Shown here: positions 1 through 7,784 of the stretch, one piece after another | Layout: every line of letters begins with the position of its first letter | Position numbering within the stretch: position 1 is the stretch's first letter | Assembly: GCF_013170805.1 (NCBI RefSeq) | Contig: NZ_CP051293.1 | Coordinates: 5,896,001-5,960,000, forward strand | Origin: Mesorhizobium sp. NZP2077 | Lineage (GTDB): Bacteria > Pseudomonadota > Alphaproteobacteria > Rhizobiales > Rhizobiaceae | Length of the DNA stretch: 64,000 bases | Reading direction: 5' to 3' | Notes under the pieces: generated by a model | Databases searched by the model: none | What the model saw: only the letters and a program-made list of their open reading frames with translations | What the model was told of the DNA's origin: nothing | Translations under genes and position numbers: made by a program

Positions 1-36
1 CGCTACACACTTTTCCTGGAATTGCTCTTGAGCCGC

Positions 37-1281
37 CTACTTGCAGCCGCCTTGCGCCCATTTGGCCAGCGCCACCTTGAAGCGTGTCCCCAGCGGATGT
101 TGCAGGCGCAAGACAGAGACGTCATTTGCGGCGAAATTCTTCGCCTGATCGCACAGCCGGGCCTCGTTCCATTCATGGCAGCCGTCGCAGTGCTTGCCTT
201 CCCAGACCGACTTGTCCAACCCCTCCACCGGGCTGAACAGGGGCTTGCTTTTGATCAGTTCGGCGATGCTCTTGCCGTCGATTGCCGCATCGCCGAAGTC
301 GACCGGATGGTTGAAAAGGATCGGAGCATCCGACGCCAGCTTGGGGATTTTCTGGCGCAGCACGTCGAGCGCAAGCTGATCGTTGCTTTGGCCTGATACA
401 GCGGCTGCACCGGTGTTGCGCGCTTCGGAGCCGCCTTCGGCCTGAGGTGTGCTCGCCTCGCCGACGATCAATGGCGCATTGAGATCGACCTTATGCAGAA
501 CGACCTCCGTCGTCAGCGAAACGTTGAGCCAGGGGCGCTGCTTGCCGGCGGTTGCCTTGAAGACGTCACCGGTCACTCGGTTCATCGCCTCGGTGATGGA
601 GACGTTGGATGCGCCGATGTGCTGAAGCAGTGCCGCGGTGAACGGCGAATGTTCGCCCGACCCGTCATAGGCGAGTTGATTGGGACTGGCGGCGAAAGCG
701 ACGAGTGTGCCGGCGCCGCCATTCTCGATCTGGATCTCGGCCAGGCCGCTCATCGCGCCCTTGACGCCAGCGTTCTTGGCCAGCACTTCAGCGAGGGGAT
801 TGTCGCGGCAAGCGTCGAGAAACACCAGCCTGATGCTGGTCTCCCGCGACATCTGGCGCAAAACGAAATCAACCGACACGGCCTCGAAGTCGAGGGAGGT
901 TTCGTCCTCCAGCGCGGCGTCTACCGGAAGCAGGTAGTTCTTGCCCGAAACCTGCAGGCCGTGGCCGGCATAGAAGAACAGCGCGATATCGGCACCGCGC
1001 ACCTGTTTTGCGAACTGGGCGATCGTTGCCTGAGTCTGCGATTTGGTCTGGTCGAAGCCGGAAACCACCTCGAAGTCGAGATTCTTCAGGCGTTCAGCCA
1101 TCGCCTCAGCGTCGCGCACCGGATTGGCGAGGGGTGCCGCGTGCTGATACTGGGCGTTGCCGAGGACCAGGGCGACGCGGCGCTCCGCACTGGCGGCAGT
1201 CACAGTCAGCATCAAGCCGAGCACCGCGAGACCGGCAGCGCGAAAGAGGCTTCCGCAACGGGCGATCAGATCGGACCTCAC
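37..1281 (-). CDS. Secreted caspase-like (peptidase C14) protein
   Basis: The product (414 aa from the GTG at 1281) opens with a Sec signal peptide of about 32 residues ending ASA, followed by a caspase/metacaspase p20-like domain. The catalytic His (about residue 107, in YAGHGLQ) and Cys (about 158, in LDACRDNP) are both present, so proteolytic activity is plausible. The C-terminal 150 residues include a CDGC motif in the last 50 residues and match nothing I recognise. The GTG start is preferred over longer readings because a GAGGG Shine-Dalgarno overlaps the stop of the upstream YceI-OmpA gene 7 bp away, which also implies co-transcription. Bacterial proteins of this kind are usually periplasmic caspase-fold proteases of unknown target; family assignment is firm, role is not. 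Confidence 0.85.
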   Translation of the reverse strand: MRSDLIARCGSLFRAAGLAVLGLMLTVTAASAERRVALVLGNAQYQHAAPLANPVRDAEAMAERLKNLDFEVVSGFDQTKSQTQATIAQFAKQVRGADIALFFYAGHGLQVSGKNYLLPVDAALEDETSLDFEAVSVDFVLRQMSRETSIRLVFLDACRDNPLAEVLAKNAGVKGAMSGLAEIQIENGGAGTLVAFAASPNQLAYDGSGEHSPFTAALLQHIGASNVSITEAMNRVTGDVFKATAGKQRPWLNVSLTTEVVLHKVDLNAPLIVGEASTPQAEGGSEARNTGAAAVSGQSNDQLALDVLRQKIPKLASDAPILFNHPVDFGDAAIDGKSIAELIKSKPLFSPVEGLDKSVWEGKHCDGCHEWNEARLCDQAKNFAANDVSVLRLQHPLGTRFKVALAKWAQGGCK

Positions 1282-1288
1282 CGCACCC

Positions 1289-2389
1289 TCAGAGCTTGGT
1301 CGCGGAAAACTCGATCCGCCGATTGAGCGCCTTGTTCTTGGGCGTGTCGTTGGCGGCAACCGGCCGCTCCTCGCCATACCCGGTCGCCGTTATCTGCGTG
1401 CGCGGAATCCCTGCGGCAACAATGGCATCGGCGACCGCCTGGGCTCGCCGTTCAGACAATTGCTTGTTCGCCTCCGGCGAACCGTCGGAATCGGTATAAC
1501 CGGCGACCTCGACCTTCAGGCTCGGGCATTTGCCGACGACACCTTCGACCTCTTCCAGCAGCGGCCGGCTCTTGGCGTCGAGCCGCGCGCTGGCGGGCCG
1601 GAAGTAGATGGCGCCGGTGCGCGAGAGCACGGCAAACCTGTTCAGGCACTCCTCGTCGCTGAAGTTCGCCTTGGCGGCATCGGTGGCAACTGGGCCAACC
1701 TCGGTCGAACTCGCCGCGGCGGTCGGGGCGGCGGCCGGCTTGCTGCCGTCGGCGGTGAAGACGAAATCGAACGATACCGACGCGGTAGGCACGATGTTGG
1801 TGACGTTGGCGGCCTGCTGCAGCTTGTCGATGTTCGGCAACAGGCCGAAATCCTCGACATGGACAGCGACCGGAGCCTCGGAGGCGACCGACACCATGCT
1901 GTCGCTGATCATGGTGACGACGACGCTGGCCTCGAGGTCCTTGTCGACGCCGTGCAGATTGAGGCGGAATGGCAGCGTTGTCTTCACCCGGCGCTTTGTC
2001 GCCAGATCGGCGAATGCGGCGGGATCCACCTTCGCCGTCAGCTCGGCCGTCGGAAACTTGAATGTCTCGAAGAACAGGAAGCGCATGCGGACGTTGCGCA
2101 GGTCGACGCCGGTATCGACGGAATTGAGGTCGAACGTGACCTTGGCATCACCCGCGGCGCTCAGCGTGCCAGTGATGTTCCTGATCTTGTTGGTCTCGAC
2201 GATCGTGTTCTTCTTGACCGACTGGTAGGTGATCACCGAAGCGGCGGGATCGAGCGTCCAGTTCGGCGCGGCGCTCGCGGCTTGCGGTCCGAGCAACAAA
2301 AGGCCGGACAGCGCGACGATCAGGCCAAGAGCTCTTACTGGAAGGTCTTTCGACGCTGTCTTCAACCAGAATGCGACGACTTCGTACAT
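1289..2389 (-). CDS. YceI-like domain fused to OmpA C-terminal domain
   Basis: This 366-residue envelope protein starts with a signal peptide (MYEVVAFW to about residue 40, ending ASAA). An N-terminal YceI-type lipocalin domain (roughly residues 42-215) follows, then an Ala/Pro-rich linker and an OmpA/MotB peptidoglycan-binding domain (roughly 255-366) with the GYTDSDG and NRRIEF signatures. YceI domains bind isoprenoid-type lipids; OmpA C-terminal domains bind peptidoglycan. The fusion would therefore hold a lipid-binding module on the cell wall. I took the ATG at 2389 because the signal peptide begins there; an in-frame start lies upstream at 2431. It is followed at 7 bp by the caspase-like gene, so the two probably act together in the periplasm. 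Confidence 0.85.
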   Translation of the reverse strand: MYEVVAFWLKTASKDLPVRALGLIVALSGLLLLGPQAASAAPNWTLDPAASVITYQSVKKNTIVETNKIRNITGTLSAAGDAKVTFDLNSVDTGVDLRNVRMRFLFFETFKFPTAELTAKVDPAAFADLATKRRVKTTLPFRLNLHGVDKDLEASVVVTMISDSMVSVASEAPVAVHVEDFGLLPNIDKLQQAANVTNIVPTASVSFDFVFTADGSKPAAAPTAAASSTEVGPVATDAAKANFSDEECLNRFAVLSRTGAIYFRPASARLDAKSRPLLEEVEGVVGKCPSLKVEVAGYTDSDGSPEANKQLSERRAQAVADAIVAAGIPRTQITATGYGEERPVAANDTPKNKALNRRIEFSATKL

Positions 2390-2910
2390 GGAACGCCCCT
2401 GCCCAGGACTACCGTATCGATACGACACCACAAGCTCCCCAGATTACGGCATCAAGGTCTGTTGAAGAACTCACAATCCACCGAGACAGAGCAGGAACAA
2501 GATTGAAAATCCGTCTTGGCAGCAGGCACCTTCCTCATCCGAATGTGTAAACTACCTCAGAGCCGAACCATCCGCAATGAGTGTCGAACCGCTCCGGGCG
2601 ACCGTCGTGTCATCGCCGTCCTTCTGGTGGATCCGGGAGACCCTGTCCTAGCCGGAGCCATCGACCAAGCCGCTACGGACGAGGACGATGGATTTGTGTT
2701 CGACGGGCACGCGTGCGTCGACCAGACCGCCGCGTGCAGACCATGACAAGACAGCCTTGCCGGCAGGACATACGTCGCGATCGTCTCTGGACTGAGTGAA
2801 GGCCAGGTGTGCGCAGCTAGGGTCTTTCTTCGTTGCAGAATCAATGGTGTTGGCAATCCGGGAGAGTGTGCCATCATGATTGATTTCATTGGCTTTATCG
2901 TGGGCCAATT
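2390..2910. other. Intergenic stretch, no recognised gene
   Basis: About 520 bp separate the YceI-OmpA gene from the acetyltransferase. Several short open frames of 70-110 codons exist on both strands here (for example 2557-2889 and 2648-2914 on the minus strand), but none shows a recognisable domain or convincing ribosome binding site. The part nearest 2390 should hold the promoter of the YceI-OmpA/caspase pair; I could not pick out clear -35/-10 boxes. Confidence 0.4.
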
Positions 2911-3363
2911 TCAATCGAGCGCTTTGGTCATGTAAACCCGGCGCAGCCCCTTTTCCTCGCCTCGGTGCGTCTCGACATAACCAATGCGAGAATAAAGTTC
3001 GATGTTTTGCGTCATCTTTTCGTGCGTGTAGAGCCGGATCGATTTGTAGCCGGCATCCCGAGCCGACCGCTCGGCGAACATCAACATCTTGCGGCCCAAG
3101 CCTGACCCCTTCGCGGCGGGAACGACGGCAATGTTGTCCAGGAGCATGGCGTTCACTTCGGGGATCAGCACGAGGACGCCTTTGACGATCCCGTCACTTT
3201 GCAGCACGTGGACCCGCCGATCGCCAATGAGTGCGGCGTAGTCGTCGAGCATTGGCCCCGGCTTTTGGCCAATGATGGGAATATAGTGAGAGTAGGCGGC
3301 CTCGACGATCGCCTCAACAAAAGGCAGGTCTTCCTCGACAGCGATGCGGAGCCCGTCGGTCAC
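2911..3363 (-). CDS. GNAT family N-acetyltransferase
   Basis: This 150-residue single-domain GNAT protein has the acetyl-CoA binding motif A around residues 83-100 (VVPAAKGSGLGRKML, the Q/RxxGxG/A loop) and the typical C-terminal NIELYSRIGY segment. It would transfer an acetyl group from acetyl-CoA to an amine; the substrate cannot be inferred. The start is a GTG at 3363 with a GAGGA ribosome binding site 7 nt upstream. It stands alone between unrelated genes on the same strand. Confidence 0.85.
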   Translation of the reverse strand: MTDGLRIAVEEDLPFVEAIVEAAYSHYIPIIGQKPGPMLDDYAALIGDRRVHVLQSDGIVKGVLVLIPEVNAMLLDNIAVVPAAKGSGLGRKMLMFAERSARDAGYKSIRLYTHEKMTQNIELYSRIGYVETHRGEEKGLRRVYMTKALD

Positions 3364-3468
3364 GTCACAGTCCTCATCGTGAATAGGTCAGGGGAATGCG
3401 AAGCGGCTCGGTATGGGGAGCAGTCAAGTTTCCGCTGAAGGTCAACAAACTTTTGTCCCGACTCTGCG

Positions 3469-4278
3469 CTATTCAGCTGCCATGGCCGCACGTTTCTCGG
3501 AACGCCGGCGAGAAATTTCATAACAGATGGCACAAACCAGCGTCACGCTGATCAGGATCAGCGCCAGTGCGTTGATGGTCGGCGTGATGCCGCTGCGCAC
3601 CTTGGAAAACACGTAGACGGTCAGCGTGTCGTAAGTTCCGCGCGTGAACAGCGTCGTGTTGAAATTCTCGATCGACTGAAAGAACGCGATCGCCGCACCC
3701 GCGCCGATCGCCGGGTAGAGATGCGGTAGCAAGATGCGCCGCAGCACCTGCGCGTGGCTTGCCCCGAGGTCGAGCGCCGCCTCCTCCAGTTGCCGGTCGA
3801 AACTCTGCAGCCGGGCCAGCACCAGAAGCATGACAAAGGCGGCGATATAGGAAACCTGGCCGAGTACCGACAAATGCAGTCCTGCCGGAACCGAGAATTT
3901 ATTCCAGAACAGCAAGGTCGAGATGCCGATCACGGCGCCGGGCGTCAGCACCGGCGCGACCATGAGGCCATAGAGTACCGAGCGTGCCGCGCCCGATAGG
4001 CTGTTGATGAGGATGGCGGCAGCGGTTCCGATGGGAATGGACAATCCGACGACGGCGAGCGCCACGAACAGCGTGTTGCGGAACGCGCCCCACAGGCGCC
4101 CGTCGTTCCACAAGTCGACGAACCAGCGGTCGGTGAAGCCGACCCACGGATAGACCGACGGGAAGCGGGAATCGTTGAAGGCGGCACCGCCCATCACGAT
4201 CAGCGGCAGCAGCATATAAAGCAGGAACACCACCATGTAGGCGTGGAACAGCCAATCCGACCGGCGCGCTTGGCTCAT
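3469..4278 (-). CDS. ABC transporter permease, PotC-like
   Basis: This 269-residue inner-membrane permease of the spermidine/putrescine (PotC/YdcV) type has about six hydrophobic helices and the cytoplasmic EAA loop around residues 165-185 (EEAALDLGASHAQVLRRILLP), which contacts the ATPase. It is the last gene of a minus-strand importer operon (binding protein, ATPase, PotB-like and PotC-like permeases) and starts 7 bp after the PotB-like gene. The family imports polyamines, but related rhizobial systems carry opines, amino acids or other cationic solutes, so the substrate is open. Confidence 0.88.
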   Translation of the reverse strand: MSQARRSDWLFHAYMVVFLLYMLLPLIVMGGAAFNDSRFPSVYPWVGFTDRWFVDLWNDGRLWGAFRNTLFVALAVVGLSIPIGTAAAILINSLSGAARSVLYGLMVAPVLTPGAVIGISTLLFWNKFSVPAGLHLSVLGQVSYIAAFVMLLVLARLQSFDRQLEEAALDLGASHAQVLRRILLPHLYPAIGAGAAIAFFQSIENFNTTLFTRGTYDTLTVYVFSKVRSGITPTINALALILISVTLVCAICYEISRRRSEKRAAMAAE

Positions 4279-4285
4279 GACGGTC

Positions 4286-5170
4286 TCATTTCGCGATGTC
4301 CGACAGCTTGACGCGGAACAGCCGCATCACCACCGAGACGAAGATCGTGCACAGCAGCAGCAGCATGAAGGCATAGGCCGAGCCGGTGTTCCAGTCCTGC
4401 GATTCGAACATCCATTGCTGGATGATCTCCGTGAACCACCGCGACGACGTGGACGCCAGCAGCGTCGGCACCAGGATCGAACCGGCCGACAGCATGAACA
4501 CCATCACCGATCCCGATGCGATGCCGGGCTTGGCGTGCGGCAGGATCACCCGCCAATGCGTTCGCCACCACGGCGATCCCAGATCCTCTGCTGCCTCGAT
4601 CTGGTTGGTGTCGAGCGACTGGATGGCGTTGTAGAGCGGAAACAGCATGAACAGCACGTAGGTATACACCAGCCCGATGATGACGCCGCGAAAGCCTGTA
4701 AGCCAGCGGATCGGCTGGTCGATGACACCTATGCCGAGCAGCAGAATATTGAGCGGCCCCTTGAGCGCCAGGATGATGAACCAGGCAAACGACCGGAGCA
4801 CCTCGCTGACCCACAACGGAACGAGGATCAGCAGGAACAGCGTCGGCAGCAGATTGCTGCGCGCTACCTTGGACAGATAGTAGGCGAGCGGGTAGGCGAT
4901 CACGAAGCAGAGGAGAGTGACGATCGCACTGTAGACGATCGTCCAGACGAACACCTGGATGTGGATCGGGCTGTGAAAAAAGGTCAGGTAGTTGTCGAAG
5001 CTGTAGAAATCCTTCGGCCCGCCAACTTCGGAAATCGGCAAATAGGGGCGAAACGAATTCTCGAACAGGTACAGATCCGGCAGCACCACCAGCGCCAGCA
5101 GCCAGAAGGCCGTCAACGCCGCGAACAGGCCCGAAAGCACTGGTCCGTAGCGGCGCAAGAGATCGGTCAT
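4286..5170 (-). CDS. ABC transporter permease, PotB-like
   Basis: This 294-residue permease is the partner of the PotC-like protein. It has an N-terminal helix (residues 8-30), a periplasmic segment, and five further membrane helices with an EAA loop (IEAAEDLGSPWWRTHWRVILP). The ATG at 5170 overlaps the stop of the ATPase gene (ATGA), so the two are translationally coupled. A much longer frame continues upstream through the ATPase gene, but that extension is only an antisense-like reading of GC-rich coding sequence and is not used. Confidence 0.88.
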   Translation of the reverse strand: MTDLLRRYGPVLSGLFAALTAFWLLALVVLPDLYLFENSFRPYLPISEVGGPKDFYSFDNYLTFFHSPIHIQVFVWTIVYSAIVTLLCFVIAYPLAYYLSKVARSNLLPTLFLLILVPLWVSEVLRSFAWFIILALKGPLNILLLGIGVIDQPIRWLTGFRGVIIGLVYTYVLFMLFPLYNAIQSLDTNQIEAAEDLGSPWWRTHWRVILPHAKPGIASGSVMVFMLSAGSILVPTLLASTSSRWFTEIIQQWMFESQDWNTGSAYAFMLLLLCTIFVSVVMRLFRVKLSDIAK

Positions 5171-6264
5171 GGGGCGCTCGCGGCCGGCGTCTCGTCGGCG
5201 AGAATGACGGCTCGCTCGGCGTCGAAGACCATGTGAAGCTTCTCGCCCGGCGACGGCACCGAGCCCCGGCCGTCGTTGCGGGCTTCGGCCACGAGAATGC
5301 CGCCATGCGCGTCGCGGGCCTGGATGCTGATGAAATTGCCCTCGAAGGCGACGTCGGCGATCTCGACGGCAATCGCGTTCTCGCCATTGACCGGCTTGGG
5401 TACGAGCCTGGCGTGCTCGGGCCTGACATAGAGCTTGGGATTGAGGGCAGTTCCGGCATCCGGCCCGACGGTCGCCTTGAACGTGCCGACGCTCGTCTCG
5501 AACTGCGCCATGTTGCTGGAGATATTGCCGATCTTGCCGGCAAAGATGTTGTTTTCGCCGACGAAGGACGCAACGAAGCCGTTGACCGGCTGGTTGTAGA
5601 TGTCCTGCGGCACGGCCACCTGCTGCAGCCGGCCCTGCGACATCACGCCGACGCGGTCGGACATGGCCAGTGCCTCGCCCTGGTCGTGGGTGATGTAGAT
5701 GAAGGTCACGTTGGTGCGCTTCTGGATGGCGCGCAGCTCGGCGCGCATATGCTGCCTGAGCTTGAGGTCGAGCGCCGACAATGGCTCGTCGAGCAGCATC
5801 ACCTTCGGCTCGACGGCAAGAGCACGCGCGATGGCGACGCGCTGCTTCTGCCCACCCGAGAGCTGGCTGATCGTCTTGTCCGCGGCGCCCGGCAGATCGA
5901 CGAGGCGCAGCAGCTCTTCGGCCCTCTCGCGCCGCGCCTTCTTGTCGACGCCGCGCACTTCCAGCCCGAAGGCGATGTTTTCCCAGACCGGCATCAATGG
6001 AAACAGCGCGAGGTTCTGGAAGATCAGCGCGGTCGGACGCTGGTTCGGGCGGATGTCGCGCATATCCTGGCCGCCAATGGTGATTTTCCCCTCGCTCGGC
6101 CGGATGAACCCGGAGACCATGCGAAGGATCGTCGTCTTGCCGCAGCCCGACGGACCCAGGAACGAGAAGAACTCGCCCGGCTTTATGTGAACGGTAACGC
6201 GGTCGACGGCCCGGAAGGAGCCGAAGTCCGCACATACGTTGTCGAGATCGACGCCCGCGCTCAT
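5167..6264 (-). CDS. ABC transporter ATP-binding protein, PotA-like
   Basis: This 365-residue ATPase powers the importer. Walker A is GPSGCGKTT (about residues 37-45), the ABC signature is LSGGQKQRVAIARA and Walker B is VMLLDEPLSALD. A C-terminal TOBE-type regulatory domain fills the last 110 residues, as in PotA/UgpC-class ATPases. The ATG at 6264 is used; a TTG seven codons upstream (6285) is an alternative and neither has a strong ribosome binding site. The gene is separated from the binding-protein gene by an intrinsic terminator. Confidence 0.87.
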   Translation of the reverse strand: MSAGVDLDNVCADFGSFRAVDRVTVHIKPGEFFSFLGPSGCGKTTILRMVSGFIRPSEGKITIGGQDMRDIRPNQRPTALIFQNLALFPLMPVWENIAFGLEVRGVDKKARRERAEELLRLVDLPGAADKTISQLSGGQKQRVAIARALAVEPKVMLLDEPLSALDLKLRQHMRAELRAIQKRTNVTFIYITHDQGEALAMSDRVGVMSQGRLQQVAVPQDIYNQPVNGFVASFVGENNIFAGKIGNISSNMAQFETSVGTFKATVGPDAGTALNPKLYVRPEHARLVPKPVNGENAIAVEIADVAFEGNFISIQARDAHGGILVAEARNDGRGSVPSPGEKLHMVFDAERAVILADETPAASAP

Positions 6265-6324
6265 GCTGTGCGTAGTCTGCCCCAATTCAAGAGGAATATG
6301 CTAGTCCAGATTGCCGCAGTGCAA

Positions 6325-6358
6325 CAAAAAACCGCCGGATCCCGTCAGAATCCGGCGG
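6325..6358 (-). terminator. Intercistronic intrinsic terminator / attenuator
   Basis: On the minus strand a perfect 9-bp GC-rich stem (6350-6358 with 6332-6340, 9-nt loop) is followed by a run of six T residues (6326-6331). It sits just after the binding-protein stop and before the ATPase gene. It probably lets only part of the transcripts continue, giving the excess of binding protein over membrane components that is normal for ABC importers. Confidence 0.8.
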
Positions 6359-6373
6359 CTTCTTGAGAGTAGG

Positions 6374-7510
6374 CTAAGCCGCCTTGTACTTGTCGGCGTA
6401 CTCGCCGCGCAGCTTGATGAACCAGGCCTGCTGTTCCGGCCACCACCACAGCTTCTGCGTCGCGTCGCTCGGAAGCGCTGAGGTGTAGAACGCCTTCACC
6501 TCGGCGCTGGCCAAATCGATCGCACCCTTGGCGACCGGGTTGGCCGAGAATGCGGCAGCCCAGCCTGCCGACCCTTCGGGCGTGGCGACCCATTTGGCGA
6601 ATTCATGCGCCTGCTCGACATTCTTGGCGTTGGACAGCAGGGCAAAACCCTGGTTCCAGGCGAACGCGCCTTCCTTCGGCGCGATGTAGCCGAAACCGTC
6701 GGCGCGCAGATTGTAGCCAGTGGAATCCCAGTTGAGGCCGATCACCGCGCCGTTTGTGCGGTAGGCTGCCTGGGCTTCGTTTTCGCCCGACCAGAACTGG
6801 ACGACGTTCGACTTGGTCTTGATCGCCTCGGCGAGCGCAATGTCCCAAAGCTGCTTCATGGTCGCTTCGTCCTTGTAGCCGTCGAGCCATGGCTTCGGCA
6901 GCTTGCCTTCGCTTTCGAGGTAGCGGCCCATCGCGGCCAACGCCGAATGCGGGCGCAAGCAGACCTTGCCCACGAACTTCGGATCGAACAGATCGCCGAG
7001 GCTCGCCTTGCCGTATTCGGTCGGCGCATCGGCCTTGGAATAGACGATCGCCTCGGTGCCCCAGACGCTGAGCACGATCATGCGCTTGCCGCCGACCGTC
7101 GCCATCTCACCCATCTTGCCGTCGGCCAGGCCGGGCAGATAGTTGTCGATATTCAGCTTGCTGACATCCCAGCCCTGGGTGAGCCCGTTCGAAGCCCAGC
7201 CGCCGATGCGGTCGACAGTCGGCTCGGCGACATCGATGGCACCGGTCTGCAGCGACAGCTTGGCCTGGGCAAACATTGCATCCTGGTCGGGCTGCTCGTT
7301 GAAGTTGACCTTGATCCCGGTCGCCTTTTCGAAGGCCGGGAAGACCTTGGCGGCAAGGTCGGGATAGCCCGCCCAGCCCATGAAATTCAACTCGCCGGAC
7401 GAGGCGAGTGCCGCACGCGAGATGAAGGCGGGAGCCGCGAGAGCGCCTGCGCCTACCGCCGTCACCTTCAACAAGGTGCGGCGGCTCACTGATGTCGTGA
7501 ACCTGTTCAA
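6374..7510 (-). CDS. Periplasmic binding protein of PotD/opine-type ABC importer
   Basis: This 378-residue protein is the first gene of the importer operon. It has a twin-arginine signal (SRRTLLK around residues 9-15, cleavage near residue 36 after RAALA) and then a group 1 extracellular solute-binding domain of the PotD type (LNFMGWAGYPDL at the mature N-terminus). Export by Tat rather than Sec implies folding before export. The adjacent aldehyde dehydrogenase and dehydratase genes hint that the ligand is a carbon source rather than a polyamine used for growth regulation, but that is inference. Confidence 0.87.
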   Translation of the reverse strand: MNRFTTSVSRRTLLKVTAVGAGALAAPAFISRAALASSGELNFMGWAGYPDLAAKVFPAFEKATGIKVNFNEQPDQDAMFAQAKLSLQTGAIDVAEPTVDRIGGWASNGLTQGWDVSKLNIDNYLPGLADGKMGEMATVGGKRMIVLSVWGTEAIVYSKADAPTEYGKASLGDLFDPKFVGKVCLRPHSALAAMGRYLESEGKLPKPWLDGYKDEATMKQLWDIALAEAIKTKSNVVQFWSGENEAQAAYRTNGAVIGLNWDSTGYNLRADGFGYIAPKEGAFAWNQGFALLSNAKNVEQAHEFAKWVATPEGSAGWAAAFSANPVAKGAIDLASAEVKAFYTSALPSDATQKLWWWPEQQAWFIKLRGEYADKYKAA

Positions 7511-7693
7511 GTCAATTCTCCCATTTTTCCCAACGTTGATCGTTCGCGTTTCGGCCGGCCGGCGTTTTCGGAAGCGGGATATTCCCCTAATTTTCTTGTC
7601 TTACCGGCACACCGAAATGATGCCGGGAGGCTTCCTTGCAAGCCGGCGCAGCTTGCCATCCGACAGTGTTAGGGCCTGCATTGACCCGGGACA

Positions 7694-7717
7694 CTGCCAT
7701 TCTCAACAAAATGGCAG
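7694..7717. repeat. Short inverted repeat between operons
   Basis: A perfect 8-bp inverted repeat (CTGCCATT, 8-nt loop, AATGGCAG) lies between the aldehyde dehydrogenase gene and the importer operon, both on the minus strand. No T-run follows on either strand, so it is not a standard intrinsic terminator; it could be an operator of the importer promoter or an RNA-stabilising hairpin at the 3' end of the dehydrogenase mRNA. Confidence 0.35.
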
Positions 7718-7784
7718 ACCATTGGCCATCCGTCGAGTCGCTGAAGTGTCGGCGACCGAAATCCGCGCGCGGCGGCCAAGGCCG

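Noticed and set aside
493..2506. Long plus-strand frames opposite the caspase and YceI-OmpA genes.
   Set aside because: Antisense shadows; no domains, while the minus-strand products have signal peptides and catalytic or binding motifs.
2557..2914. Short overlapping minus-strand frames before the acetyltransferase.
   Set aside because: Three frames are open over the same stretch and none is supported by a domain or start signal, so a gene cannot be chosen.
4286..6235. Single 649-codon frame that would fuse the PotB-like permease to an upstream domain.
   Set aside because: The extension is an out-of-frame reading of the ATPase gene; the permease has its own ATG overlapping the ATPase stop.
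7694..7717. Intrinsic terminator for the aldehyde dehydrogenase operon.
   Set aside because: The 8-bp stem is perfect but no T-run follows on the minus strand, so it is listed only as an inverted repeat.
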